From: Tritrichomonas musculus
Lineage: Eukaryota > Parabasalia > Tritrichomonadida > Tritrichomonadidae
DNA: 64,000 bases
Assembly (NCBI GenBank): GCA_039105265.1
Contig: JAPFFF010000055.1
Coordinates: forward strand, 744,001-808,000
Direction of reading: 5' to 3'
Below are positions 32,478 to 42,116 of the stretch, piece after piece (within the stretch, counting starts at the first letter, position 1; every line of letters starts with the position of its first letter). The position numbers and the translations under genes are program-made. Below the pieces are notes generated by a model, which saw only the letters and a program-made list of their open reading frames with translations, was not told the DNA's origin and ran no database searches.

Positions 32478-33831
32478 TCTGCAAATCTCTATAGGATTTT
32501 TCTAAAATTATAATATTTATTTTATTAATGGACAGATAATTGGTTTTTATTATTTTTAATCTATTCCATATGGCCAATTTTGAAATATTACATATGATCA
32601 TTTTGAAAAGGACATGTGAGATGAAATTTGTTTTGAAGAAGAAAAATATGAGCAATTTAACACAAAAAAGATGTATAAAAGAGTCAAAAAAAACCACATA
32701 CAAATATTTGATGGAATTGTTTATTATTGAATAAAAATAAATGGGAATGCAGTTATTTCAAATGCATTTATACAAATCTTTCCGATAAAAATTAACATAT
32801 TGGAATAATTCAGTTTATTTAGATATTTATTAATAATTGCATATATAAATTAAATCTTTTGATTAAAAATAGTAGATATTTGATAGAGAATTCGTAATTT
32901 TGTAAAAGGGCAATAGATAAAAGCCGCCGAGTAAAATAATACCATTATTATTAACGCTTGCTCTATAAATGATAAAAATTCAAGAGATATCTAAGAATCT
33001 TATTTTTAATTAATAATAACTAGACAAAAAAATGCTATTCTTTGAAAGCAAAACATTGTCGGTATTTTTTTAAAAAAGACTTAGTGGCTCTATTTAAAAA
33101 TAAAGGCGGAGAACAGTAAAGCTTTGATAGAGATAATAATCATTTCATCTAACATGTCATATTCAAAAAAAAAAAATTCTGATATCAGAAATTTTATAAA
33201 AATTGAAAACATAAATATACAAAAATTGGCCATATGATTTGGAAGAATATTTTGGATATAATATCTTCAATCGATATTACAATATATAAAAAACCTGATA
33301 TAAAATCGTATAGAAATCTAAGTCACTATCAAGATGTTAATTTTCTGAAGAAAAAGCAGTTTTTCTCTCAAAAATAAAATAACTAAACATATATATATTC
33401 ATAAATATTAAATATTTTTTTACGAAATTAGTATTATTATTATTAAATATATGTAATAGTATATAAATATAATTATCAACTCTCAAATTCTCGTATTTAA
33501 TGGAAAAGCGGATTTGACACCTGAGTGAAACCCCCTCTAATATGGATGTATTGGAATATATTTGGAATCATTTTTATTTAAATATAAGTCATTTATATTA
33601 TTGATATTATATAAATTATATATTTATTTAATATTATAACCGATATATCAAAGCCAAATATTAAGATAAATATGTTTGTTTTTGATTTTATAAACATTTT
33701 ATAAATAAACTTTTTGATATAAATAACTTCTTAAATTTTTTTTTTTATTCTTCACAAAATATTTATCAGCATTCAAAATACACAATCAAAATTTGCGCGA
33801 TAATCATCAAATTTAAATTATTTTTACCATC
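32478..33831. other. AT-rich intergenic, no gene seen
   Basis: No frame with family features was seen. Small GC-richer islands at 32905-32930 (AAAAGCCGCCGAG) and 33515-33545 (CACCTGAGTGAAACCCCCTC) have no recognised partner. Confidence 0.45.
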
Positions 33832-34449
33832 ATGCCAATTCCACGACAGATTACAAAAGAATTTTTTGCACCTTCTGGTGAATTCTCTTCATTAGAAAAT
33901 GAAATATTAGAAGATCCAGGTTCTCTGGAAGAAAGAATTAATGAAATAATTTTTTTGTTTAGTTTAATTGATTCAGAATTTGAAAGAAATAATCAAGATA
34001 CACGAACAGCTCAATTGATAGAAAATGCTTTTATGTTAAATGAACCAATCATAGGAAATCTAAATGTTTCAAATATGTCAAATAATACAAATTTAACAAT
34101 TCAACCCAATGAAGTTGAAGAAAATAATGAAACAAATGAAATGATTGAAACAGATGAAATAAGCGAAAATGACGAAAATTCCGAAATTTCTAGTACAAAT
34201 GATAAAATCACAGAGATAGAAGAAATACCTTCTGAAGATACCTTAGATAGTACCGATATTTTAAGTGAAACTGATGAAAGTAATAATGATGAACATTCTG
34301 ATAACACTGATAATTCTAATAATAATTTTAATTTAAATGAATCAAGATTATTAGATTTATTGCGTACACTTCAAAGATTAAGGGACCAGCAAAGAATTGA
34401 AGAGCAGCAACCTAGAATTACAGAATATAGCGAAGAAAATAATGCATAA
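33832..34449 (+). CDS. Acidic low-complexity protein of unknown function
   Basis: The 205-residue protein has a more ordered N-terminus (1-65; PRQITKEFFAPSGEFSSLENEILEDPGSLEERINEIIFLFSLIDSEFE). A Glu/Asn/Ser/Thr-rich middle (95-165) follows, then a short C-terminal helix (SRLLDLLRTLQRLRDQQRIEEQQP). No domain is recognised. The composition suggests an intrinsically disordered protein with two helical ends. The ATG at 33832 follows a leader containing CATCA motifs. A small inverted-repeat element starts about 60 bases after the stop. Confidence 0.55.
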   Translation: MPIPRQITKEFFAPSGEFSSLENEILEDPGSLEERINEIIFLFSLIDSEFERNNQDTRTAQLIENAFMLNEPIIGNLNVSNMSNNTNLTIQPNEVEENNETNEMIETDEISENDENSEISSTNDKITEIEEIPSEDTLDSTDILSETDESNNDEHSDNTDNSNNNFNLNESRLLDLLRTLQRLRDQQRIEEQQPRITEYSEENNA

Positions 34450-34508
34450 TTTTTTATATTTGAAACATAACATAATCATGTTTGAATAAATATAATTTTT
34501 TTTATAAA

Positions 34509-34903
34509 GTGGCGGGAAAAAGTTGCCAACGGCGGGAAATAGTTGCCAACGATGACCTTTTTAAGGATATATTTAAATGAAAGTTATAATTAATTATATT
34601 TAAATTATATTAAATATTATTAATATGTAATAAAAAGTAATAATTAAAAAAATATGAAGATATATATATATCTTATATTCAATGCTCAATTGAAATGCTA
34701 AGAAAAAGTTAACATAATAATTTTTAAAAAATTTAACAAAATTTGTTTAAAAAAATGAAACATAAACATTTTTTTATAATTTAAAATGCAACAAATAATG
34801 AAACAATGATTTCTTTTTTATATCGTATTGTTTAAATGCTGAAAAAATGCTTTTAAGGCCACCGTTGGCAACTTTTTCCTGTCGTCGGCAACTTTTTCAG
34901 GCA
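34509..34903. mobile_element. Miniature inverted-repeat element with duplicated ends (about 395 bp)
   Basis: The left end has GGCGGGAAAAAGTTGCCAAC followed by a second copy of the same module. The right end has two copies in inverted orientation (GTTGGCAACTTTTTCC and CGGCAACTTTTTCAGGC). The middle is AT-rich and non-coding. No clear target duplication was found. Confidence 0.65.
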
Positions 34904-36007
34904 TCTATATGTGAGAACTTTCTACTTGTTTTCCTGCTTTTTTCCAGTGATCAAATATCTATAGGATTTCCTTGAAAAGCATATAGTTAAAATGCATTCT
35001 AAAAACTATAAATAAAAAATAAATTCAATTGATCAAAAGTCTACCAGAAGTCGAGTATCCACTTTTTAAATTTCTGAAGCTCTGTTTGAATCATGATTAT
35101 AAAATAACCAATATAAAACTTATTAATAAATATAAATAAATAATTATATACAAGTATATAAGTAAAATATATATTTACCATTTGAAAATATAAAACAGAA
35201 ATCGAGATTACGCACTTTAAATCATATACCATTCTGAAATTCTGTTTGATTTTTAAATAATAGAAATATCCTTGTAAATGTATGATATTTCATATTATAA
35301 AATATAATATATACTATTGCATATATTGATAAATGACAAATTATTTTTTTATTTCATTTATATCTTTTATTTAATTCTATAATTCTGAAAAAAAAATTCC
35401 AAATAAACCGAACTTTTGAAAAGTGTATACTTGACTTCTGATGGATGAAATGGAAAAAAAATATTTTTTCTGATTCTATATTTTGTGCCTATTATAAATA
35501 TATACTTTTTATAAATTTTAAATAAGTAGGTGGAAAAAAATCGTTATCTATCGTTACACTTCCTATCAATTCAAAAGTTTTAATCTTTAATTTTGTTACA
35601 TATCTTCTAAATAAGTATATATAGTATCATAAATTTTAAAAATTAAATTTATTAAATTATTTAATAAAAATTAATATTATAAAATATTAATAATATATCT
35701 GTTTTATCATTGATAATTTATATTTTTTTTATCAAATAGGTTAAAAATATATTCAATTTTTTGATAAGATCATAATTGTTTAATAACTAATGATATCTTT
35801 AGTAAAAATAAATATTTAGGCATTTATAAATGGCATTTATATTTAATATGAAATATGCGGAAAAATATGAAATAATTATTTTCAAGAACAAGTTTTTTTA
35901 TAGCAAAAACATTAAATGTTAGTTACGATACAGGTTTTTTAATGTTTTTTAAAAAACTTTTTGGTTTTTAATAAAAAGTTTTAAAAGGTTTATTTATTTT
36001 TTTTTAA
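34904..36007. other. AT-rich intergenic, no gene seen
   Basis: No supported features. TACCAGAAGTCGAGTA at 35042 and inverted partial copies near 35400-35445 (TTGACTTCTGATGGA) may be a degraded inverted repeat of about 400 bp. Confidence 0.4.
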
Positions 36008-37180
36008 ATGTTTTTATATCTACTTGGATTTGCATCATGCGCTCAATATGCATTTCTTTATGCTGGATCAAGCTACTTTTATAATTATCGTCATCAAGCT
36101 GATATTTTTACAATCTACAACCAATTATTAGCACGTGGATTTACCACATCAAATATTGCTCTTTATGCTTATGATGATATTGCTACTGATTTTGATAATC
36201 CATTTAAAGGTCAAGTTTTTCATACTGTTGATCATAAGACTAATGTGTATCCAGGTTCAGATGCAATTAATGTCAAGAAGCAAGGTGTTACTGACCAAGC
36301 TTTTTATGATGCTATTACCAATCTTCCAACCACAAATAATGATTATGTTTTCATTTATTATGATAATCATGGTGGTCCAGGCATTCTTGGTACTCCAAAT
36401 GGATATGAAATTAATGCTGATAAATTAGCTGAAGCCTTTAACACAGCTTCTAGTTCTAATCTTTATAAGCAATGCCTCTTCTTAATTGAAGCATGCTATT
36501 CTGGATCAGTTGCTGAAGTTTTCACAGCACCTAATCTTGCCACAATTACCGCTGCCAATAACCAAGAATCTTCTTATGCAGCAGTCTATGACTCTGAAAT
36601 TGGCACATATCTATCAAATGAATTCACTAACTACTTCATTGCCATAATTGATGAAAATCCATCAATTTCTGTTGGAGAACTCTACGAAACTCTTAAGAAA
36701 GAAACTCAACAATCTCATGTTTGCTACTATGGAGATGAATCAATTCAATCAGTTGCTCTCTCTACTTTTATCGGAACGCCAACCAAATTTTTATCACACA
36801 AAGTCGATAAATCTAATCTCAATTTAGTCAAGCCACATGAAGCTACGATAAAGTCCCTCCAATTCTTCTCCGAACATGAAAAAGCTTATATTCGTTCTCG
36901 TGCTCGTCTTCAGCTCCTTCGTCTCAAGACCCAAAGTAAAAAACTTCAAATAATGTTAGATTTACTTGTCAAATACGTTGATCCAAAGAACTATGAAAAG
37001 ATTATGAACGATACTGAATCAAAGATCACGCCAACTTATTTCGAAGTTCTTAGAGTATTTTCAAAGAAATTTGGAGAAATGAATCCAGATGACTATGGAC
37101 GTTTGAATGTTCTTAAAGCTCTCGCAGCTACTCATAGTAAGGCTGAAATTATTCAAGGAATTTTCGCAGTTATTCTTTAA
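36008..37180 (+). CDS. Legumain-like cysteine protease (family C13)
   Basis: The 390-residue protein starts with a short hydrophobic stretch (MFLYLLGFASC, 1-11) usable as a signal peptide. The C13 fold follows with Tyr-rich AFLYAGSSYFYNYRHQADI at 15-33 and the catalytic dyad His121 (YYDNHGGPG) and Cys163 (LIEACYSGS). Family C13 contains secreted or lysosomal asparaginyl endopeptidases and the GPI transamidase subunit GPI8. The full-length pro-domain-like tail (about 280-390) and the absence of a C-terminal membrane anchor favour the legumain type. Trichomonad legumains are known to act in lysosomes and at the surface, including on host proteins. The coding part is GC-richer than its flanks. 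There is no nearby gene with a related role. Confidence 0.9.
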   Translation: MFLYLLGFASCAQYAFLYAGSSYFYNYRHQADIFTIYNQLLARGFTTSNIALYAYDDIATDFDNPFKGQVFHTVDHKTNVYPGSDAINVKKQGVTDQAFYDAITNLPTTNNDYVFIYYDNHGGPGILGTPNGYEINADKLAEAFNTASSSNLYKQCLFLIEACYSGSVAEVFTAPNLATITAANNQESSYAAVYDSEIGTYLSNEFTNYFIAIIDENPSISVGELYETLKKETQQSHVCYYGDESIQSVALSTFIGTPTKFLSHKVDKSNLNLVKPHEATIKSLQFFSEHEKAYIRSRARLQLLRLKTQSKKLQIMLDLLVKYVDPKNYEKIMNDTESKITPTYFEVLRVFSKKFGEMNPDDYGRLNVLKALAATHSKAEIIQGIFAVIL

Positions 37181-37395
37181 AATCTTTGCATAAGCGATGA
37201 AATATATTTAACAATATATAATAAAGAAGTTTGAAATATGTTTATACCTTTCTTTATTTATTTTTTAATCTCAAATTATTAATCTACATGTGAATTGAAT
37301 GCAATGCAAAAGTATGATTTCATATCTAATATGTGTAAACAAGCAATTGAGACTGTTGTATATTTTTGGTTATACAAAATTTTTATAAATATATA

Positions 37396-38389
37396 AACTG
37401 GGACCGAAAAGTCAGACCACTATTTGAATATGATTTGAATACTTTACTTGATCGTTAAAATTTTTTATATCTCAATTTTTGATCGTTACATCGCGTTTGC
37501 ATTCAAAATATGGTCTGAGTTTTAATTTCCTTCAATTTATAAATTTTCAATTTTTAAAAAATATAATTTTGTTAAAATATCTTTTATTAAAGAAAATTAT
37601 TTGCTGAGATATTTAGCTAAAGGCTAATAAAACATGCGGTGTAAAATGGCGTTTCTGATTTTGTCTGAGGAAGTTTGTTGAGTAAGATAAGAATAAGATA
37701 TGCTAAAAAAGGAGTAGTAGAAATGACTTATAACGTAAAGAAGTATTATTTAATAAAGATTGTGATGTATATAGTACTGTTGATTATGTCTGAGGAAGTT
37801 TGTAAGGCGTGATGAGAAATAATTTTGGAAATATAAAAAGTTGTAGAAATGAGTTACAATATGAAGAACTTTTGTTTAATAAAACGTGTGGTGTAAAATA
37901 GCGCTTCTGATTTTAGCTTAATGAAGTTTATTGAGTAAGATAAGAATAATCGTGTTGAAAAGAAGTAGTAAAAAAGAGTTATATACTAAAGAAGTATTAT
38001 TTAATAAAAATTGTGATGTATATATTGCTGTTGAAAGTTTGAAAGAGCTAAAGAAGGTTGGTAAGATCTTCTGAGGATCTTAATTTTTGATAAAGTTTCA
38101 ATACACAAATTAATTTGTTAAATATCTTATTTTAATTTAAAATAAAAAAATTGTTTTTATTTTTATCTATAAATTTTAGATATATGGAAATATTATAATC
38201 CATTTTGAATTATAAATAGTTTTAAAATAATGTGATAAATATATTTTTTTAAAAAATATTTTTCTGATTATATTTGGCTTTTTAAGAAAATTGAAAAAAA
38301 AAAAGTTATAAAATTTTAATTTGAAATAAAATATTGTTATGCCAAAATAATTGAATGAAAAAAAGTGGTCTGGCTTTAAATTTCAAGTT
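37396..38389. mobile_element. TA-flanked (mariner-like) element carrying a higher-order tandem repeat
   Basis: The ends are inverted and begin AACTGGGACCGAAAAGTCAG on the left. The right end on the other strand starts AACTTGAAATTTAAAGCCAG, and both continue ACCACT. TA lies on both sides (37394-37395 and 38390-38391). TA duplication and the AAAGTCAGACCACT-like end suit Tc1/mariner. No transposase remains; the interior is occupied largely by tandem repeats. Confidence 0.65.
37627..38060 (+). repeat. Higher-order tandem repeat, about 2 x 252 bp of two 126-bp monomers
   Basis: Copies begin about every 126 bases near 37628, 37755, 37880 and 38009. Copies 1 and 3 share ATGCGGTGTAAAATGGCG or its close variant GTGTGGTGTAAAATAGCG. 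Copies 2 and 4 share GATTGTGATGTATATA. All share AAGAAGTATTATTTAATAAA-like ends. The alternation shows that a dimer was duplicated after the monomer. Confidence 0.7.
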
Positions 38390-38391
38390 TA

Positions 38392-38712
38392 GTCTAGAGT
38401 AAAACCCCCCTACCAAATGGAAAACCCCCTACCAAATCTCTATATAAAGGAGTTAGAATCATAATATCATATATACATATAGATAAAATGTTCATTTGAT
38501 AAAATAATTATTATTATTTAAAAAATGTTTATTTTATATTTAGATATTAGTATTTAAAAATGCAATCTATTCAATTTTTTTATCGAAAAATTGAATAGAA
38601 AATGGTAGGTGGGTTTTCCACCAACGTACTTTTTGCCACCATTAAAGGCCAAAAATAGGTGAATAAAAATGGTAGGGGGGTTTTCCATTGGTAGGGGGGT
38701 TTTCCAGTAGAC
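38392..38712. mobile_element. TA-flanked miniature element with duplicated CCCCCCTACCA ends (321 bp)
   Basis: The left end reads GTCTAGAGTAAAACCCCCCT then ACCAAATGGAAAACCCCCTACC. The right end on the other strand reads GTCTACTGGAAAACCCCCCT, then ACCAATGG and another AAAACCCCCCTACC. TA flanks both sides (38390-38391 and 38713-38714). The left TA is also the right flank of the neighbouring element. Non-coding. Confidence 0.75.
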
Positions 38713-38714
38713 TA

Positions 38715-39737
38715 TAAAGAAAATTTAATACAGGCCCTTTTAACGGATATTTGACCATAAATTGGCCTGTAAAAGTGCTAAAAAATATTGAAGGGTAGAA
38801 AGTATAATCCTATTGTGATATTTATATTTTATTGCATATATACATTTCATATAATATTATAAAAATATTTTGTTATTATAAAATGTTTTTTGGAGGTAGA
38901 AAAAAAGATATTTGCATTTATTTTTTAGTTTATAAAGGTGAAATAATTATCGTAAAGGTGATTTTTTTTATTGAAATTTTTATATTATTTTTTTAAGAAT
39001 CAAAAAGGTATTGTAATTAAAAATATAATTATTTCTATTTATTATAACATATAAAATCTATTTTTATGAAAAAAATATTAAATTAATGATCTTTTGGAAA
39101 AAACTGAATATCTTCAATAATCCAAGTAAAAGTCATCAAAATTAAAATTTGTTGTTTAATTATATATCAAATACAATTAAGTATTTATTAGTATAAATAA
39201 AATAGTAATTTTTGTTGAGATAATCGAAATAATAATCATCTAGAAAAATCTACCGCCAGAAACTTTATAAAAAATTTAGGATAAATTTAAGTGCATATAT
39301 AAACTAATTTTATCCAAGCATATGGAAATGATCACAGTACAATTTTGAGAAATAAGCAACCCAAAATTGAGAGAAAGTATTCAATTTTAAAATTTAAATC
39401 CATCATTTTCTTGATAATATATCATTATTATTTAAAATAAAAGAAATAACTATACTAAATGCTTATAATAACAAGTAATATAACAAAATATAAATCGAAA
39501 AGTCTTTTTTGAAGGACTTTTCTCATCTCATCTTTTTTAAAAAAAGTAAACGTAATACTTTCTACCTTCTAAAAATATAATAAAAATTCAATGAGATCGC
39601 TCAAATATTATGATGAAAAAATCTTTTTTGAAATGAGTATTGAAAAAAATTCAAAATGATCTTCTTGAATTAATAATAATTTTAAGTTAAAAATAATTAA
39701 GCGATGAATTCTAAAATGAAATTTTGAAATAAATTTA
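38715..39737. other. AT-rich intergenic, no gene seen
   Basis: No coding or repeat feature could be supported between the miniature element and the end of the GH2 gene. Confidence 0.5.
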
Positions 39738-41597
39738 TTAATCATATTTGTTACCAATTTCATACAGATCCTGATGAAGTTGATACAAAAACTGTGGAGA
39801 TAATTTCTGAACCTTACGATCATATGACAAAAGACCGTTAATTTCAGTTTCAACATCAGTTAATTGAGTGTAAACGGTGGCACAAACACCTTTTTCAATT
39901 GAAGGGAAAACCTCATTACGATAGAGATCAGAAAATCCTTTCTGCAGCGACTCTTTAGATTCATATTCCTTGTAGCCGAAGGAGTCTTTTGGACAGAACA
40001 AGTGTGAGTCATCAGATTTGAGAGAATAACCGCCAAACTCACTCAAAATAAGAGCACGTTTATCAGATTGAGGGCGGTTTATTTCAATTTTTTTGAAATA
40101 AATGTGAAGTGATAAAAAATCTCCAATATTTTCACCTTGATCGAACCAACCGCTTGTGCTATCAATTGGCCTTGAATGGTCAAATTTTTCTTTGATTAAT
40201 TTTGTCAATCTGACGCTGTCAAACTGTCCCCAAGCCTCATTGAAAAGTGTCCACAGGCCGATAGAACAGACGTTATATAAAAGGTCAATTGATTGACCAA
40301 TAAACAATTCAAAATCTTTTCGAGCTTTCGCATCGGAACGATGAAGAATTGAATGGCCAGATTCGGTTGAGTCATCAACTTTTGAATCAGGTTGAGGACC
40401 AAGGTCAATTATTACAGGTCCCGCCCCATTCACGATGTCCTGCCAAACAATCAGGCCGAGGCAGTCGCAGTGGTAGTAAAAACGGAGTGGCTCAATTTTG
40501 ATGTGCTTGCGAATCATGTTGAAGCCACTTTTTTTAACGTACGAAAGTTCAGATAAGATGGCTTCTTCAGAAGGAGGACAAAGGTTGCTCTCCGGCCAGT
40601 AGCCTTGGTCAAGCAAGCCACTCATGAAGCAAACAGACCCATTCAACGTGAGCCGTTTTTGACCGTTTTTCATCGTTTTTATCTCAAATTCTCTCAATCC
40701 AAAATACGACGATATTTTATCATCGCCAATTTCAAGCTCAAAGTCGTACAAAACAGGAGAAGACGGAGACCAAAGATCGAGTTTCCTGTCGCCAAATGAC
40801 AGAACAAGTTCACTTTCATTTGAATGGAAAACTTTTTCTGAAGAATATATAATTTTTGAGTGATCTTTTTTGTCAAAAACCGTTATTTTAATTTTCTTAG
40901 TTTCTTCGTTTTGTGAATTGAATGTGTATCGTATTTTTACACTGTTATCGGAAACTGAAGGTGTAATTTTGATATCTTTGATATAGTCACAGGGAGTGCT
41001 TTCAAGCCAGATGGTTTGCCAGATACCTGAGCAAGAAGTGTAGAAGATGGTTTTTGGATTTAGAGATTGCTTGCCAATTGGCTGAAGACCAGTATCGGTT
41101 GGATCTTGAACGCGAATAGTGATTTTGTTGCTGCCCAAATGAAAATTATTTGTAATTTCTATAGAATGGGGTATGTAACCAATTTCTCCTTTGAAAACAT
41201 GCTGATTATTGATCGAGATATCTGTAAAATAATCACAGGCATCAATATTTAAAAATAACCTGCCTTTTCGATTTGCTGTTGATTGTCCTTCTATATCATT
41301 TTTATAAAAATCGTGGAGTGGTGAACTTGAATCTATTTCGATGCTTTTAGTGTAGATTATCGTTTCATCTGGCTGGAGGATATGATTTACTCCACTAAGA
41401 GAACTTTCAGGAGGAAATGGAACTAATATTTGTCCTGACAAAATTGTGATCTCTTTTTCATCTTGACTTTTAGCAATTTGATAGTCCCAATAACCATTCA
41501 AATTCATGAAAATTGAATTTTCTCTTTTAAATTGAGGTCTAGGATAATTTGGGTGAGGAATCGGACCTTTATAAAAATCAGTGCTTAAATTATTCAT
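39738..41597 (-). CDS. Glycoside hydrolase family 2 (beta-galactosidase/glucuronidase-like)
   Basis: From the ATG at 41597 the protein has 619 residues. Domains in order are a galactose-binding-like jelly roll (about 30-200; LNGYWDYQI, GRLFLNIDACDYFTDISIN), an immunoglobulin-like domain (about 205-305; IKITPSVSDNSVKIRYTF) and a TIM barrel. In the barrel, Glu454 of LFNEAWGQF is the expected acid/base. Glu520 of ILSEFGGYS is the expected nucleophile. The order and motifs are those of GH2 enzymes that cleave beta-linked galactose, glucuronic acid or mannose; the exact substrate cannot be told. There is no signal peptide, so it is probably cytosolic or lysosomal by another route. The upstream GTG at 41627 is not a plausible start. 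Such enzymes in trichomonads are often suspected bacterial acquisitions, and the coding GC here is higher than in the flanks. Confidence 0.88.
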   Translation of the reverse strand: MNNLSTDFYKGPIPHPNYPRPQFKRENSIFMNLNGYWDYQIAKSQDEKEITILSGQILVPFPPESSLSGVNHILQPDETIIYTKSIEIDSSSPLHDFYKNDIEGQSTANRKGRLFLNIDACDYFTDISINNQHVFKGEIGYIPHSIEITNNFHLGSNKITIRVQDPTDTGLQPIGKQSLNPKTIFYTSCSGIWQTIWLESTPCDYIKDIKITPSVSDNSVKIRYTFNSQNEETKKIKITVFDKKDHSKIIYSSEKVFHSNESELVLSFGDRKLDLWSPSSPVLYDFELEIGDDKISSYFGLREFEIKTMKNGQKRLTLNGSVCFMSGLLDQGYWPESNLCPPSEEAILSELSYVKKSGFNMIRKHIKIEPLRFYYHCDCLGLIVWQDIVNGAGPVIIDLGPQPDSKVDDSTESGHSILHRSDAKARKDFELFIGQSIDLLYNVCSIGLWTLFNEAWGQFDSVRLTKLIKEKFDHSRPIDSTSGWFDQGENIGDFLSLHIYFKKIEINRPQSDKRALILSEFGGYSLKSDDSHLFCPKDSFGYKEYESKESLQKGFSDLYRNEVFPSIEKGVCATVYTQLTDVETEINGLLSYDRKVQKLSPQFLYQLHQDLYEIGNKYD

Positions 41598-42116
41598 AAA
41601 AATAATCAATTGATCAAATATATTCACAATTTTTCAAACAATTGAATTTTTTATTTAATTTTTTCAATCAAAAATATTGAAATGCGTTATTTAAAAATGA
41701 ATCATATGATTATTTTGTTTATATAACTGATTCAAGTATTTTTGATTTTCTTCAAAAGTTTCTCATCATCTAAGCAAAACATTATGATCTATATTTCAAA
41801 ATATAATATTTAGTAAAACGAATTTTAACACAACAACAACAACAACAAAAAAAAAAATAACATAATAGTGATACTGATTATAAATTTATAAACAAAACAT
41901 TTTGGAACAAAGTATAAGTTGAGATTAAAAATTTTGTAAATTAAATGTATAAAAAAAAAAAAAAAAAAACTACTCTATTAAAATTTTTATTATAATTTTT
42001 TATACATTTAATTTATCCATTTGAATATGATGAAGACAACAAGTACTTCAAACTCCATTGTCTACACTTTTCCATAAAAAAACACACAAAACATTCTTAA
42101 AGTCTTATACATATAT
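41598..42116. other. Intergenic spacer with (CAA)n and poly-A tracts
   Basis: A CAA microsatellite lies near 41829-41848 and an A run near 41949-41969. Nothing else was seen. Confidence 0.5.

Noticed and set aside
41598-41627. N-terminal extension of the GH2 enzyme
   Set aside because: It would begin with GTG; the ATG at 41597 is the first usable start.
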